Source: Cupriavidus necator (GTDB lineage Bacteria > Pseudomonadota > Gammaproteobacteria > Burkholderiales > Burkholderiaceae). From it: a DNA stretch of 64,000 bases. Below the pieces are notes generated by a model that worked only from the letters and a program-made list of their open reading frames with translations, did no database searches and was not told where the DNA came from. Position 1 is the stretch's first letter. Each line of letters begins with the position of its first letter. Position numbers and translations under genes: made by a program. The stretch is taken from contig CP074390.1 in NCBI GenBank assembly GCA_022041995.1, forward strand, positions 186,001 to 250,000. Direction: 5' to 3'. Positions 28,804-37,764 of this stretch are shown in pieces.

Positions 28804-29139
28804 ATGCCAGCCACCACCCTCCCTACCCTGCGCCTCTCGCTGCGACTTGAAACCGCCGACCTGTTCGGCGCCATGGAATGGGTGCTGGCCAATGCGCGCC
28901 GTACCGGCCTGGCGCCGGCGCAACTCAGCTTCGACGCCGCCCGGCAGCCCGTGCTGCATGCCACTCTGACGGCGGAGGATGCCGGCCTGCTGTGGCTGTT
29001 CCTGCGCCGCCTCGACAATGGTTTCGACGTGGAACTGCTGTTTGCCGACGTGGATGACCCGGACAGCGATGCCGTGGCCGACCCGGCGCCGCGCGCCGTC
29101 ACGCGCCGCACCGGCAGCGAGCTCGCGCTGACCGCCTGA
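28804..29139 (+). CDS. Small protein of unknown function, possibly ACT-like
   Basis: 111 aa, no signal peptide. The order beta (LRLSLRLET), helix (FGAMEWVLANARRTG), beta (LSFDAARQPVLHATLT), helix (AGLLWLFLRRLDNG), beta (DVELLFADV) is that of a ferredoxin-like/ACT fold, as in small regulatory subunits of acetolactate synthase. The similarity is structural reasoning only. An amino-acid-binding ACT protein would suit the divergent Lrp regulator, with which it shares an operator region. Confidence 0.6.
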   Translation: MPATTLPTLRLSLRLETADLFGAMEWVLANARRTGLAPAQLSFDAARQPVLHATLTAEDAGLLWLFLRRLDNGFDVELLFADVDDPDSDAVADPAPRAVTRRTGSELALTA

Positions 29140-29157
29140 TACCGGCCGCTGCGCGGG

Positions 29158-30081
29158 CTACGCGGCCTGCGGCAGCAGCTCGATCCCATCGAGCTGCGCC
29201 GCGCACGTATCGCGCACGATCGAGACAAAGTCCGCCACGTAGGGCCGGCGCGCCATCGCCGCCGGCACCGTGGCGTAGAGCTCGCTCCACAACCCTCTGG
29301 CACCGATGCGCTTGGCCAGCACGTAGTCGTGGTCGACGTAGTTCTTCACGCCCCAGTTGGGCAGCGCCGCCACGCCGCGGCGGCTGGCTACCAGCTGCAG
29401 CACCGCAACCGTCAGTTCCGCCGTGCGCCGTTCCAGGCGGATGCCCGCGGGCTCCAGCACCTCGCGGATCAGGTCGATGCGCTGCTCGGGCACCGGATAA
29501 GTAATCAGCGTCTCGCCGGCCAGGTCCCCGGCTTCGATGCGGCGCTTGTTGCGCAGCCGGTGCTCATTGGCGATAACCGCCAGGATCTCGAAGCGGAACA
29601 GCGGCGCCACCTCCAGCCCGCGCCGGGCCGCCGGCTGCGAGCCGATCACCATGTCGGCGCGGCCGTCACTGAGCAGCGCGATCGGGTCAGCGTGAAAGCC
29701 CGCCACCAGGTCCACCTCCACTTCCGGCCAGCGGCGGCGGAACTCATCCATCACCGGCATCAGCCAGTCGAAGCAGGTATGGCATTCCAGCACCACGCGC
29801 AGCTCGCCGCGGGTGTCGCCCTTGAGGCGTTCGATATCGCGGTCGGCCGCGCTGACCGCGGCCAGCACCTCGCGCGCCAGCGCAAGCAGGCGTTCGCCCG
29901 CCGGCGTGAAGCGCAGCCCCTGGCGCGTGCGGTCGAACAGCGGCAGCCCGTAGTGCGATTCGATCGCCTTGATCTGGTGCGACAGCGCTGACTGGCTGAC
30001 ATGCACGCGCTCGGCCGCGGTGGCCAGCTTGCCGGACTCGGCAATCGCCACCAGCGAACGCAAATGGCGGACTTCGATCAT
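29158..30081 (-). CDS. metR: LysR-family regulator of methionine synthesis MetR
   Basis: 307 aa with the N-terminal helix-turn-helix (LATAAERVHVSQSALSHQIK) and a substrate domain containing the MetR-type blocks LECHTCFDWLMPVMDEFR and VDLVAGFHADPIALL. MetR activates metE with homocysteine as co-inducer. It is divergent from metE, and the 130-base gap carries a perfect MetR consensus box, which makes the assignment firm. Confidence 0.95.
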   Translation of the reverse strand: MIEVRHLRSLVAIAESGKLATAAERVHVSQSALSHQIKAIESHYGLPLFDRTRQGLRFTPAGERLLALAREVLAAVSAADRDIERLKGDTRGELRVVLECHTCFDWLMPVMDEFRRRWPEVEVDLVAGFHADPIALLSDGRADMVIGSQPAARRGLEVAPLFRFEILAVIANEHRLRNKRRIEAGDLAGETLITYPVPEQRIDLIREVLEPAGIRLERRTAELTVAVLQLVASRRGVAALPNWGVKNYVDHDYVLAKRIGARGLWSELYATVPAAMARRPYVADFVSIVRDTCAAQLDGIELLPQAA

Positions 30082-30114
30082 GCCGTGCCCCCAACGTGCC
30101 GCCAGCCCATCTTG

Positions 30115-30133
30115 ATATGAAATCCATTCATAT
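30115..30133. promoter_or_regulatory. MetR box between metR and metE
   Basis: ATATGAAATCCATTCATAT: exact match to the MetR consensus TGAA-N5-TTCA extended to a perfect 7-5-7 palindrome. It is centred 43 bases from the metR start and about 88 bases from metE. Confidence 0.88.
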
Positions 30134-30211
30134 GTTGTTTAAAACTTGTCGCTTGATTCATTTTACGGGCAAACCGACACTGTGCGCCAGACATCTTCCG
30201 GAGCAACATCC

Positions 30212-32590
30212 ATGGCACGCACCCATATCCTCGGTTTTCCCCGCATCGGCGAACGCCGCGAACTGAAATTTGCGCAAGAAGCGTTCTGGCGCGGCGATCG
30301 CACCGAAGCCGAGCTGCGCGACGTGGCCGCGCAACTGCGCCGCCGCCACTGGCAGCTGCAGGCCGGCCACGGCCTGGACACGGTCGCCACCGGCGACTTT
30401 GCCTATTACGACCAGATGCTGAGCCTGACCGCGCTGCTGGGCGCGCTGCCGCGCCGATTCGGCTTCGATCCGGCACAGCTCACGCTGACGCAGTACTTCG
30501 AGCTGGCACGCGGCAACCGCGAGCAGCCGGCCATGGAAATGACCAAGTGGTTCGACACCAACTACCACTACCTGGTCCCGGAACTGGACGCCGAGACCAC
30601 GTTCGAAGGCGGCCCGGCATGGTTCTTCGAGGAAGCCGATGAGGCGCTGGCGCTTGGCCTGCGCGCCCGCCCGGTGCTGATCGGGCCGGTCACCTACCTG
30701 TGGCTCGCCAAGAGCCATGTGGCGGGCTTTGACCGCCTGACGCTGCTGCCGCAACTGCTGCAGGGCTATCGCCGCATCCTCGGCCAGCTCAAGGCGCGCG
30801 GCATCGAATGGGTGCAGATCGACGAGCCGGCGCTGTGCCTGGACCTGGAGCCGGCCTGGCTCGACGCTTTCGACACCGCCTACGCTGCATTGCGCGCCGC
30901 CGGCCCCAAGCTGCTGCTGGCCACCTATTTCGACACCGCCGCCGACCATGCGCAGCGCGCCGCCGCCCTGCCAGTCGATGGCTTCCATATCGACCTGGTG
31001 CGGGCGCCGGAACAGCTGGCAACGTGGCAGGCCGCGCTGCCCGCGCACGCCGTGCTGTCGCTGGGCGTGATCGACGGCCGCAATACCTGGCGCACCGACC
31101 TGCGCCGCGTGCTGGACACGCTGCGCCCGGTGCAGGCCGCGCTGGGCGAGCGCCTGTGGCTGGCACCGTCGTGCTCGCTGCTGCATGTGCCGGTGTCGCT
31201 CGCGCATGAAGTGCGCGTCGATGCCGAGCTGAAGTCGTGGCTCGCCTTCGCCACCGAAAAGCTCGACGAGCTGTCCGTGCTGGCCCGCGCATTGAATGAA
31301 GGCGACGCCGCCGTCGCCGAAGCGCTGGCAGCATCCGACGCCGCGCAGGCCTCGCGCCGCGCCTCGCGCCGGGTGGTCAACCCGCGTGTGCAGCAGCGGC
31401 TGGCAGCCGTGAGCGCCGGGATGGCCAACCGCGCCAGCCCCTTTGCCGAGCGCATCGAGCGCCAGCGCCAGGCGCTGCAGCTGCCGCTGTTGCCGACCAC
31501 CACGATCGGCTCGTTCCCGCAGACCGCCGCCATCCGCCAGACCCGCGCCGCCTTCAAGCGCGGCGAGATCGGCGCGCTCGAATACCTGGAACGCATCCGT
31601 GCCGAGATCGCGGTGGCCGTGCGCAAGCAGGAAGCACTGGGGCTGGACGTGCTGGTGCACGGCGAAGCCGAGCGCAACGACATGGTCGAGTACTTCGGCG
31701 AGCAGCTGTGCGGCTACGGCTTTACCGAGAACGGCTGGGTGCAGAGCTATGGCTCGCGCTGCGTCAAGCCGCCGGTGATCTACGGTGATGTGTACCGGCC
31801 CGAGCCGATGACGGTCGATACCGCCCGCTATGCGCAATCGCTGACCGAGCGGCCAATGAAGGGCATGCTCACCGGCCCCATCACCATGCTGCAGTGGTCC
31901 TTCGTGCGCGACGACCAGCCGCGTGCCACCACCGCGCGCCAGCTGGCCCTGGCCATCCGCGACGAAGTGTGCGACCTGGAGCAGGCCGGCATCCGCGTGA
32001 TCCAGATCGACGAACCCGCGCTGCGCGAAGGCTTGCCGCTGCGCCGCGCCGACTGGGATGCCTACCTGGACTGGGCCGTCACGGCCTTCCGGCTGTCGGC
32101 CAGCGGCGTGCAGGACCAGACCCAGATCCACACCCATATGTGCTATGCCGAGTTCAACGACATCCTGCCCGCCATCGCGGCCATGGACGCGGACGTGATC
32201 ACCATCGAGACCTCGCGCTCGGCGATGGAACTGCTGGAAGGCTTCGGCGACTTCGACTACCCGAACGAGATCGGGCCGGGTGTCTACGACATCCACTCGC
32301 CGCGCGTGCCGTCGGTGCAGGCCATGGAACGGCTGCTGGACCGCGCCTGCGAGGTGGTGCCGCCGCAGCGGCTGTGGGTCAACCCGGACTGCGGCCTGAA
32401 GACGCGCGGCTGGGAAGAAACCGAAGCAGCGCTGGCCAATATGGTCAGCGCGGCGCGGGCACTGCGCGAGCAGTTGGCGGCGCGAGGGGCCACCACCTGG
32501 AAGCGCGTCACCGGGACGGCAGCGGGCACCGCCGCGGCCGTGCCCCACGCCTCCGGCGCCTGCACGACCTGCACCACGCACGCGCACTGA
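30212..32590 (+). CDS. metE: Cobalamin-independent methionine synthase MetE
   Basis: Transfers a methyl group from 5-methyltetrahydropteroyl-triglutamate to homocysteine. 792 aa with two barrels: the N-terminal one starts ARTHILGFPRIGERRELK; the C-terminal one begins TTTIGSFPQTAAIRQTR and holds zinc ligands H642 and C644 (HTHMCYAEFND) and the late cysteine in WVNPDCGLKTR. It starts at the ATG of 30212, with CCGGAG 9 nt upstream; a longer in-frame extension overlaps the promoter. The C-terminus has an odd extra tail rich in Thr, Cys and His, a possible additional metal site outside the family core. Confidence 0.97.
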   Translation: MARTHILGFPRIGERRELKFAQEAFWRGDRTEAELRDVAAQLRRRHWQLQAGHGLDTVATGDFAYYDQMLSLTALLGALPRRFGFDPAQLTLTQYFELARGNREQPAMEMTKWFDTNYHYLVPELDAETTFEGGPAWFFEEADEALALGLRARPVLIGPVTYLWLAKSHVAGFDRLTLLPQLLQGYRRILGQLKARGIEWVQIDEPALCLDLEPAWLDAFDTAYAALRAAGPKLLLATYFDTAADHAQRAAALPVDGFHIDLVRAPEQLATWQAALPAHAVLSLGVIDGRNTWRTDLRRVLDTLRPVQAALGERLWLAPSCSLLHVPVSLAHEVRVDAELKSWLAFATEKLDELSVLARALNEGDAAVAEALAASDAAQASRRASRRVVNPRVQQRLAAVSAGMANRASPFAERIERQRQALQLPLLPTTTIGSFPQTAAIRQTRAAFKRGEIGALEYLERIRAEIAVAVRKQEALGLDVLVHGEAERNDMVEYFGEQLCGYGFTENGWVQSYGSRCVKPPVIYGDVYRPEPMTVDTARYAQSLTERPMKGMLTGPITMLQWSFVRDDQPRATTARQLALAIRDEVCDLEQAGIRVIQIDEPALREGLPLRRADWDAYLDWAVTAFRLSASGVQDQTQIHTHMCYAEFNDILPAIAAMDADVITIETSRSAMELLEGFGDFDYPNEIGPGVYDIHSPRVPSVQAMERLLDRACEVVPPQRLWVNPDCGLKTRGWEETEAALANMVSAARALREQLAARGATTWKRVTGTAAGTAAAVPHASGACTTCTTHAH

Positions 32591-32604
32591 GCCGGCTCAC
32601 ATGA

Positions 32605-32640
32605 CAAAGGCCGCATGCCTGCGTGGGCATGCGGCCTTTG
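32605..32640. terminator. Bidirectional-type hairpin after metE
   Basis: CAAAGGCCGCATGCC and GGCATGCGGCCTTTG are perfect 15-base arms around a 6-base loop, 14 bases past the metE stop and 20 bases before the stop of the convergent DUF1254 gene. The flanking A/T runs are part of the arms, so it can serve both. Confidence 0.8.
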
Positions 32641-32660
32641 CCTTGCCGATGGCGTCGCCG

Positions 32661-34076
32661 TCAGTTCACCCGCATCACCGCCGGCGGCATCCAGGTGCCG
32701 TCCAGCAGCACCTGCTCCGGCCAGTACGCGCGCAGCATCATGTTCAGGCCATCGGGCGGCGCCGGCAGCCAGTTCGCTGCCTTGGCGCCGGCCGGGCGCT
32801 CGTGCTGGATATAGATATCGAGCGAGCCGTCGCGGTTGTAGCGCAGCCGGTCGCGGCTGCCGACGGCGTAGCGCTGGATCGGATTGGGAATGAACGCCTG
32901 CCGGTCGTTGTACAGCGTCAGCGACCAGAACGCGCGCACCGGCGGCAGCTGGTCCTTGGCGAAATGCAGCACATAGCTTGCCCCGCCCTGCAGCGGCTTG
33001 CCGTTGGCATCCGTGCGGGTGGAGGCGTAGATCGCGTCTTCGGGCAGGTTGGCGCCCAGGCCCACCCACGCGGTCACCGCGCGGCGGCCGTAGCTGGTGC
33101 CATAGGTGCCCAGGTCGCGATGCATGACCCAGCCGTTGCCGGCATCGGCATTGCCCTTGCGCGCACCCTGCACGATGGCCGCCAGCGCCGCGGTGGCGCC
33201 CTCCTGCACCGCGCGCGCGGTGGAGGGCTCCATCACCGTGGTCTTGAACGGCACCCCGGGGGTGATGCCCATGCGGCGGAGCTTGTCGACCATGGCGGCA
33301 TCGGCTGGCGCCGGCGGATTGGCCGGCAGCAAGGCGGCAAAGCGCGTGAAGAAGGCCTGTGCATCCATTGCCGCCACCTGCTCCACGGGCGAGCTTTCAG
33401 TGTCGATGGCCGTGGGCCGCGGCGCAGCCTTCTCTGGCACGCGCCGCCCGCCGCCCCAGGCTGACAACGGCGTCAGCCGGTACTGGTCCTGCAGCCGGTG
33501 CACCGCCGGGAAGTCCTGCTTGCCATCGGCCTGCGTGCGGCCGATCAGCCAGACCATCGACGTGGGCGAGCGGATCTCCTGCATGCCCTTGGGCAGCGTG
33601 CCGCGCCAGTCAGGCCCGGTGATGACGAAGTTGCCGCGGCGGGTGCCGGTGGTGCGCTTGCCCGGCGACGCGAACACATTGGTCCACGCATCCATCAGCG
33701 GCATCAGGTAGTAGCGCCCTTGCGTATCGGGCACCGACAGGATGACCGGCTCCCTGGACAGGTCGAGCCAGGCCGACGAATACAGGGTGTCGGCATTGGG
33801 GCTGACCACGTCGGTGAAGCTTGCGTCCGGGAAGCTGCGCTTGTGGCTGAAGGTATTAACCGGTGTGCGCAGCGTCATCAGCTCGCGCGTCACGTCCATC
33901 AGCACCATCGGATAGGCGAAGGTGAAGACCTCGGCGGACAAGGCCTTCATGGCCTGGTCGGACGGCGGTTGCTCGGCGACTGCCGGGCTGGCCCCGTGAT
34001 CGGGCGCTGACGCACAGCCTGAGAGCATGACGGCGAGCGTGACCGCGCTCGCCAGTTGACGAAAGGATGGCTTCAT
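32661..34076 (-). CDS. DUF1254/DUF1214-family lipoprotein
   Basis: 471 aa. The lipoprotein signal ends LAVMLSGCASAP, with C23 or so as the lipid-bearing cysteine. The DUF1254 part has FAYPMVLMDVTRELM, VSPNADTLYSSAWLDLS and RYYLMPLMDAWTNV; the DUF1214 part has RAFWSLTLYND and DIYIQHERP. The family is common in proteobacteria, and its biochemical role is unsettled. The ATG at 34076 has AAGGA-like sequence a few bases upstream. It follows pcaD on the same strand after about 260 bases, so it is probably transcribed separately. Confidence 0.85.
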   Translation of the reverse strand: MKPSFRQLASAVTLAVMLSGCASAPDHGASPAVAEQPPSDQAMKALSAEVFTFAYPMVLMDVTRELMTLRTPVNTFSHKRSFPDASFTDVVSPNADTLYSSAWLDLSREPVILSVPDTQGRYYLMPLMDAWTNVFASPGKRTTGTRRGNFVITGPDWRGTLPKGMQEIRSPTSMVWLIGRTQADGKQDFPAVHRLQDQYRLTPLSAWGGGRRVPEKAAPRPTAIDTESSPVEQVAAMDAQAFFTRFAALLPANPPAPADAAMVDKLRRMGITPGVPFKTTVMEPSTARAVQEGATAALAAIVQGARKGNADAGNGWVMHRDLGTYGTSYGRRAVTAWVGLGANLPEDAIYASTRTDANGKPLQGGASYVLHFAKDQLPPVRAFWSLTLYNDRQAFIPNPIQRYAVGSRDRLRYNRDGSLDIYIQHERPAGAKAANWLPAPPDGLNMMLRAYWPEQVLLDGTWMPPAVMRVN

Positions 34077-34335
34077 GACCCCATTTTCCCAATGTTCTTG
34101 CGGCTTTTCGGGCGTTGCGGCTATCACTGCCGGCATGTCTCCCCGAAGGCGCATCTATTCCGTGCGCATCTTGTCCCGCGCGCCGGTGACCTGTCAATTC
34201 CTCTGAAGTCGGGAAGCGAGGGCAAGCGCACCGAGCGCCAGTGGCATCGGTCAGGGGTGAATCATAAAGCACCACAAGGAGTGATGAAAGCCGCACCCCA
34301 TGGCTGCGGCCGGGATCCTTTCCCGGCCTCGGGTC

Positions 34336-35115
34336 TCAGCGCGTCAGGAAATCCAGCACCACCTTGCTGAACGCCTCGGCCTGCTCCAGGTTGGAGATAT
34401 GCGCGGCCTCCAGCTCGACATAGTGGGCGCCCGGGATCGTCTGCGCCAGGAACACGCCATCGCGCGGCGGCGTGGGCAGGTCGCCCGAGCCGGCGATGAC
34501 CAGCGTCGGCGTGGCGATTTTTTCGATTTCCGCGCGCAGGTCGGCATCGCGCACGGCCAGGCAGTTGGCCGCATAGCCCGCGGCCGGGCTGGCACTGAGC
34601 ATGGCGCGCAGCGATGCCACCAGCCCCGGATGCGCTGCTGCGTACGGCGGGGTGATCCATTTTTCGACCACCGCGGCCGCGATCGATGCCACGCCGTCGC
34701 GCTCGACCGCCGCGGCGCGGTTGGTCCAGTTCTCCGGCGGGCCGATATAGGCAGCGGTATTGCACAGCACCAGCTTCTGCAGGCGCTGGCCATGGTTCAG
34801 GGCCAGCCACATGCCAGTGATGCCTCCCATCGACAAGCCGCAGAAACTGGCCTCGCCAATGCCAAGGTGATCGAGCAGCGCGATCACGTCGCCGCCGAGT
34901 TGCGCGATGCTGTACGGACCCGCCGGCACCGACGACTCGCCATGGCCGCGCGTGTCATAGCGCAGCACGCGGAAGTGCTGGCTGAAGGCCGCCACCTGCG
35001 GCTCCCACATGCTGAAGCTGGTCCCCAGCGAATTGGACAGCACCAGCACTGGCAGGTGCTCGGCGCCATCGAGGCGGTAATGCAGTCGGACGTTGGCGAG
35101 GTCGGCGTATGGCAT
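34336..35115 (-). CDS. pcaD: 3-oxoadipate enol-lactonase PcaD
   Basis: 259-aa alpha/beta hydrolase that opens beta-ketoadipate enol-lactone to 3-oxoadipate. Visible features: LSNSLGTSFSMWEPQ oxyanion loop, DTRGHGESS, nucleophile elbow GLSMGGITG, acid region PTLVIAGSGDLPTP and the final His in LEAAHISNLEQ. It follows catC by 39 bases and completes the conversion of muconolactone started there. The intradiol dioxygenase and cycloisomerase genes that usually precede these steps are not in this window. Confidence 0.92.
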   Translation of the reverse strand: MPYADLANVRLHYRLDGAEHLPVLVLSNSLGTSFSMWEPQVAAFSQHFRVLRYDTRGHGESSVPAGPYSIAQLGGDVIALLDHLGIGEASFCGLSMGGITGMWLALNHGQRLQKLVLCNTAAYIGPPENWTNRAAAVERDGVASIAAAVVEKWITPPYAAAHPGLVASLRAMLSASPAAGYAANCLAVRDADLRAEIEKIATPTLVIAGSGDLPTPPRDGVFLAQTIPGAHYVELEAAHISNLEQAEAFSKVVLDFLTR

Positions 35116-35154
35116 GGCGTTTGGCTCAGGATCAGGGGGCTGGGTGGCGGGCGC

Positions 35155-35439
35155 TCAGTTCGGCGCGATGGCCGAACCGTGTTGCGCCAGCGGCGTGACC
35201 TTGATCTCCATGTACGGGTACAGCGGCAGCGCGGTCAGCAGCGTGTGCAGTTCGTCATTGTCGCCGACATCGAAGATGCTGACGTTGGCGTACTGGCCCA
35301 CCACGCGCCACAGGTGACGCCACTTGCCTTCGCGCTGCAGGCGCTGCGACATGGTTTTCTCGTCGGCCTTGAGCTGCGCTACCAGCTGCGGATCGAGCGA
35401 TGCGGGAATCTTGACGGTCATTTCGGCCATGAACAACAT
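35155..35439 (-). CDS. catC: Muconolactone delta-isomerase CatC
   Basis: 94 aa, the usual size of this small ferredoxin-like enzyme. Family blocks: MTVKIPASL near the N-terminus, EKTMSQRLQREGKWRHLWR (lysine/arginine-rich active-site helix) and the end LPLYPYMEIKVTPLAQHGS. It isomerises muconolactone to the enol-lactone used by PcaD next door. Methylmuconolactone isomerases share this fold, so a methyl-aromatic substrate is an alternative. Confidence 0.9.
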   Translation of the reverse strand: MLFMAEMTVKIPASLDPQLVAQLKADEKTMSQRLQREGKWRHLWRVVGQYANVSIFDVGDNDELHTLLTALPLYPYMEIKVTPLAQHGSAIAPN

Positions 35440-35492
35440 GGGGTCTCCTGGTCTGGGGGTACGGTGGGATGGAGGCAGCGTGGGCTGCCTCG

Positions 35493-35789
35493 TCAGAGAT
35501 GGCGCACGCCGTCGAGATAGGCCTTGCGCCAGCGCACGATGCGCACCTCGGCGAACAGGCCCGCCTGCGTGAACGGATCGGCGTCGATGAATTGCTGTGC
35601 CGCGTCGCGGGTGTCGACATCGACGATATAGACGCCGCCACCGGCATCCGAGCCATCGTCGTTGAGCTTGGCGCCGCAGGCCAGCAGCAGCGCCTTGTTG
35701 GTTTCCAGGTATTCCAGGTGGCTGGCGCGGGTGGCCTGGCGCACCTGCTGGTGATTGGGCTTGTCGACGGTTTCGATCAGGTACGGCAT
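35493..35789 (-). CDS. YciI-like protein
   Basis: 98 aa. The YciI fold is shown by RASHLEYLETNKALLLACG, the block GGGVYIVDVDTRDAAQQFIDADPF (Asp-Pro-Phe motif) and VRIVRWRKAY. CAGGAGG lies 7 nt before the ATG at 35789. Family members are small dimeric enzymes or accessory proteins; in aromatic catabolic operons one can act as a lactone or decarboxylation accessory, but here only the genomic link to catC/pcaD and the transporter supports that. Confidence 0.85.
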   Translation of the reverse strand: MPYLIETVDKPNHQQVRQATRASHLEYLETNKALLLACGAKLNDDGSDAGGGVYIVDVDTRDAAQQFIDADPFTQAGLFAEVRIVRWRKAYLDGVRHL

Positions 35790-35830
35790 GGCAGTCCTCC
35801 TGTCAGCGGCACGCTGGCCGCGGGTCAAAG

Positions 35831-37171
35831 TCAGGCAATCTGCGCGCCCCACAGCAGCAGCGCGGCAATGTAGATCAGGCCCACCCAGAACATCATGATC
35901 ACGGTGTAGCCCATCACGTCCTTCAGGTTCAGCTTGGACAGCGCCAGCGCCGGCAGTATCCAGAACGGCTGCACCAGGTCGTTCCAGGCATTGCCGAGCA
36001 TCACCGACATCGAGGTCTGGCTGACCGAGCTGTTGATGGCCTTGGCCGCATCGACCATGAACGGGCCCTGGATCATCCAGTGGCCACCGCCCGAAGGCGC
36101 GAAGAAGTTGATCACGAACGAGCTGAGCAGCCCCCAGAACGGCAGCGTCTGCGGCGTGGCGATATCCACGAACACGCGCGAGATCGTATCCACCAGCCCC
36201 GAGCCGGCCATGATCGCCATGATGCCTGCATAGAACGGATACTGCAGGATGATGCCGGAAATGGTCTTGATGCCTTCGTTCAGCTTGGCCACGTAGTTGA
36301 CCGGCGTGCCCAGCAGCAGCACGCCCGCGAACAGGATCAGGAAGTTGATCAGGTTCAGGTCGAGCGAGCCGCCCTGCGTGAAGTAGATGACCGCGTAGGC
36401 CATGCCGCACAGGCCGATGGCCAGGCTCAGGATGCGGCTGTTGTTCAGGCGCGCCGCCAGGGTGTTCTCGCCACCCATGCTGTGGGCCGAGCCGGTCTCG
36501 GCCTTCGCGGGTTCCTGGTCGCGGCGGATCTCCACGACATCGGCCGGGTTGCGCGGATGCAGCCAGGCATTGAGCAGCGGCAGCGTGACGATCACCGCCA
36601 GGCTGGTCAACAGCATCGGCGCGGAGAAGATGGTTTCAGACAGCGGGATCACGCCCATCAGCTTTTCCATCGGGTGGCCCGGGGTGGAGATCAGCACCGG
36701 GATGCTGGCCGACAGGCCCAGCCCGTACAGGGTGAAGCCGCTGTACGCGGCCGCGATGATCAGCGGGTAATGCACGCCACGGACCTTCAGCGCCAGCTTC
36801 CTGGCGATGATGCCGCCGATCACCAGCCCGAAGCCCCAGTTCAGGTAGCTGCCAATGCCGCCCACCAATGTGGCGACGATCACCGCGGTGCGCGGCGAGT
36901 GCACCGCGCCGACGATGCGGTCGAGCATGCGGTCAGTGAACGGCGCGGTGGCCAGCACATAGCCCATCGCCAGGATCACCGCCATCTGCGTGGTGAATGC
37001 CAGCAGGTTCCAGAATCCCTTGCCCCAGCTGGTGATCACGGCCGGGGCTGCCTGCCCTTGCACCGTCACCGCCAGCGCCATCGTCAGCAAGGTCAGGCCG
37101 ATGGCAAATACAAAGGGATCCGGCAGGTACCGGCGCATGAGTTCGGTGAAGAACCCGGCGATCTTGCTCAT
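35831..37171 (-). CDS. Short-chain fatty acid transporter, AtoE family
   Basis: 446-aa integral membrane protein with about a dozen hydrophobic helices. Family blocks include DPFVFAIGLTLLT, SYLNWGFGLVIGGIIARKL, INFFAPSGGGHWMIQGPF and the C-terminal LIYIAALLLWGA. AtoE-type carriers move short-chain monocarboxylates such as acetoacetate or butyrate. The ATG at 37171 follows AAGGAAA. As first gene of the transporter-yciI-catC-pcaD run, it may import the lactone or acid metabolised by its neighbours. A perfect palindrome lies 39 bases upstream. Confidence 0.88.
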   Translation of the reverse strand: MSKIAGFFTELMRRYLPDPFVFAIGLTLLTMALAVTVQGQAAPAVITSWGKGFWNLLAFTTQMAVILAMGYVLATAPFTDRMLDRIVGAVHSPRTAVIVATLVGGIGSYLNWGFGLVIGGIIARKLALKVRGVHYPLIIAAAYSGFTLYGLGLSASIPVLISTPGHPMEKLMGVIPLSETIFSAPMLLTSLAVIVTLPLLNAWLHPRNPADVVEIRRDQEPAKAETGSAHSMGGENTLAARLNNSRILSLAIGLCGMAYAVIYFTQGGSLDLNLINFLILFAGVLLLGTPVNYVAKLNEGIKTISGIILQYPFYAGIMAIMAGSGLVDTISRVFVDIATPQTLPFWGLLSSFVINFFAPSGGGHWMIQGPFMVDAAKAINSSVSQTSMSVMLGNAWNDLVQPFWILPALALSKLNLKDVMGYTVIMMFWVGLIYIAALLLWGAQIA

Positions 37172-37209
37172 GGTTTCCTTGTCTCCAGTGTCAGCCAAAG
37201 TTACGTCAT

Positions 37210-37225
37210 TAGAACTACAGTTCTA
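37210..37225 (-). promoter_or_regulatory. Palindrome upstream of the transporter-catC-pcaD operon
   Basis: TAGAACTACAGTTCTA is a perfect 7-2-7 inverted repeat 39 bases before the transporter ATG, in an AT-rich promoter patch. It probably binds a repressor or activator encoded elsewhere; no regulator gene adjoins the operon. Confidence 0.6.
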
Positions 37226-37386
37226 TATGCGAACTTTGCAAAAGGGCGTGGCTATCCTAATGGCCGGTCGACTGGTAGGTCAAGGAAATGGGGAAGCGGG
37301 ATTACCGTCGTTTCACACAACAATTATGGAATTTGCGGCCTGGAATTTTCAGCACAGGCGCCCTGCAATGCGGCGGATCGGCAGGG

Positions 37387-37764
37387 TCAATAGCGCATCT
37401 GCACATCGTCGACCTTGCCCGTGCGCGAGTTGTACAGGCAGGCATAGTGGAAGCCGATCGCCGACGAACTGTCGTCAGGTTCGAACACACCTTCACCGTT
37501 GACCGAGGTCTGCGCATTGGGGCCCACGTAGTACTGCTCGCGGTCGACCATCAGCATCACGCTGCCGGGCTGCGGGTAGCGGCGCTTGAGGGCTTCCGCC
37601 ACGGCCGGCTCGCAGGCGGTGGACGCGGCCCTGGATGCGGCTTGTGGATCGACGGTGATGCGGGTGGTGGCCGGGGGCACAGGGCGCGGTGCCATCTGCG
37701 GCGGCGTTTCGCAGGCGGCCAGCAGGCACGCCAGCGGCAGGCACAGGCAAGAAGCTCGGATCAC
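37387..37764 (-). CDS. Small lipoprotein of unknown function
   Basis: 125 aa starting at GTG 37764 with GGAGGA about 7 nt upstream. The lipobox is CLLAACETP, so the mature protein starts at the cysteine near residue 17. The soluble part has an even number of additional cysteines (TACEPAV and HYACLYNS), suggesting one disulfide, and ends NSRTGKVDDVQMRY, a pattern seen in short proteins annotated as hypothetical exported. No catalytic motif found. Confidence 0.7.
   Translation of the reverse strand: MIRASCLCLPLACLLAACETPPQMAPRPVPPATTRITVDPQAASRAASTACEPAVAEALKRRYPQPGSVMLMVDREQYYVGPNAQTSVNGEGVFEPDDSSSAIGFHYACLYNSRTGKVDDVQMRY

Noticed and set aside
30158..32587. 809-codon minus-strand frame opposite metE
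   Set aside because: Shadow of metE, which is unambiguous by motifs and by the MetR box.
36080..37393. 437-codon plus-strand frame over the transporter
   Set aside because: Antisense to a membrane protein with clear AtoE blocks; no start signal.
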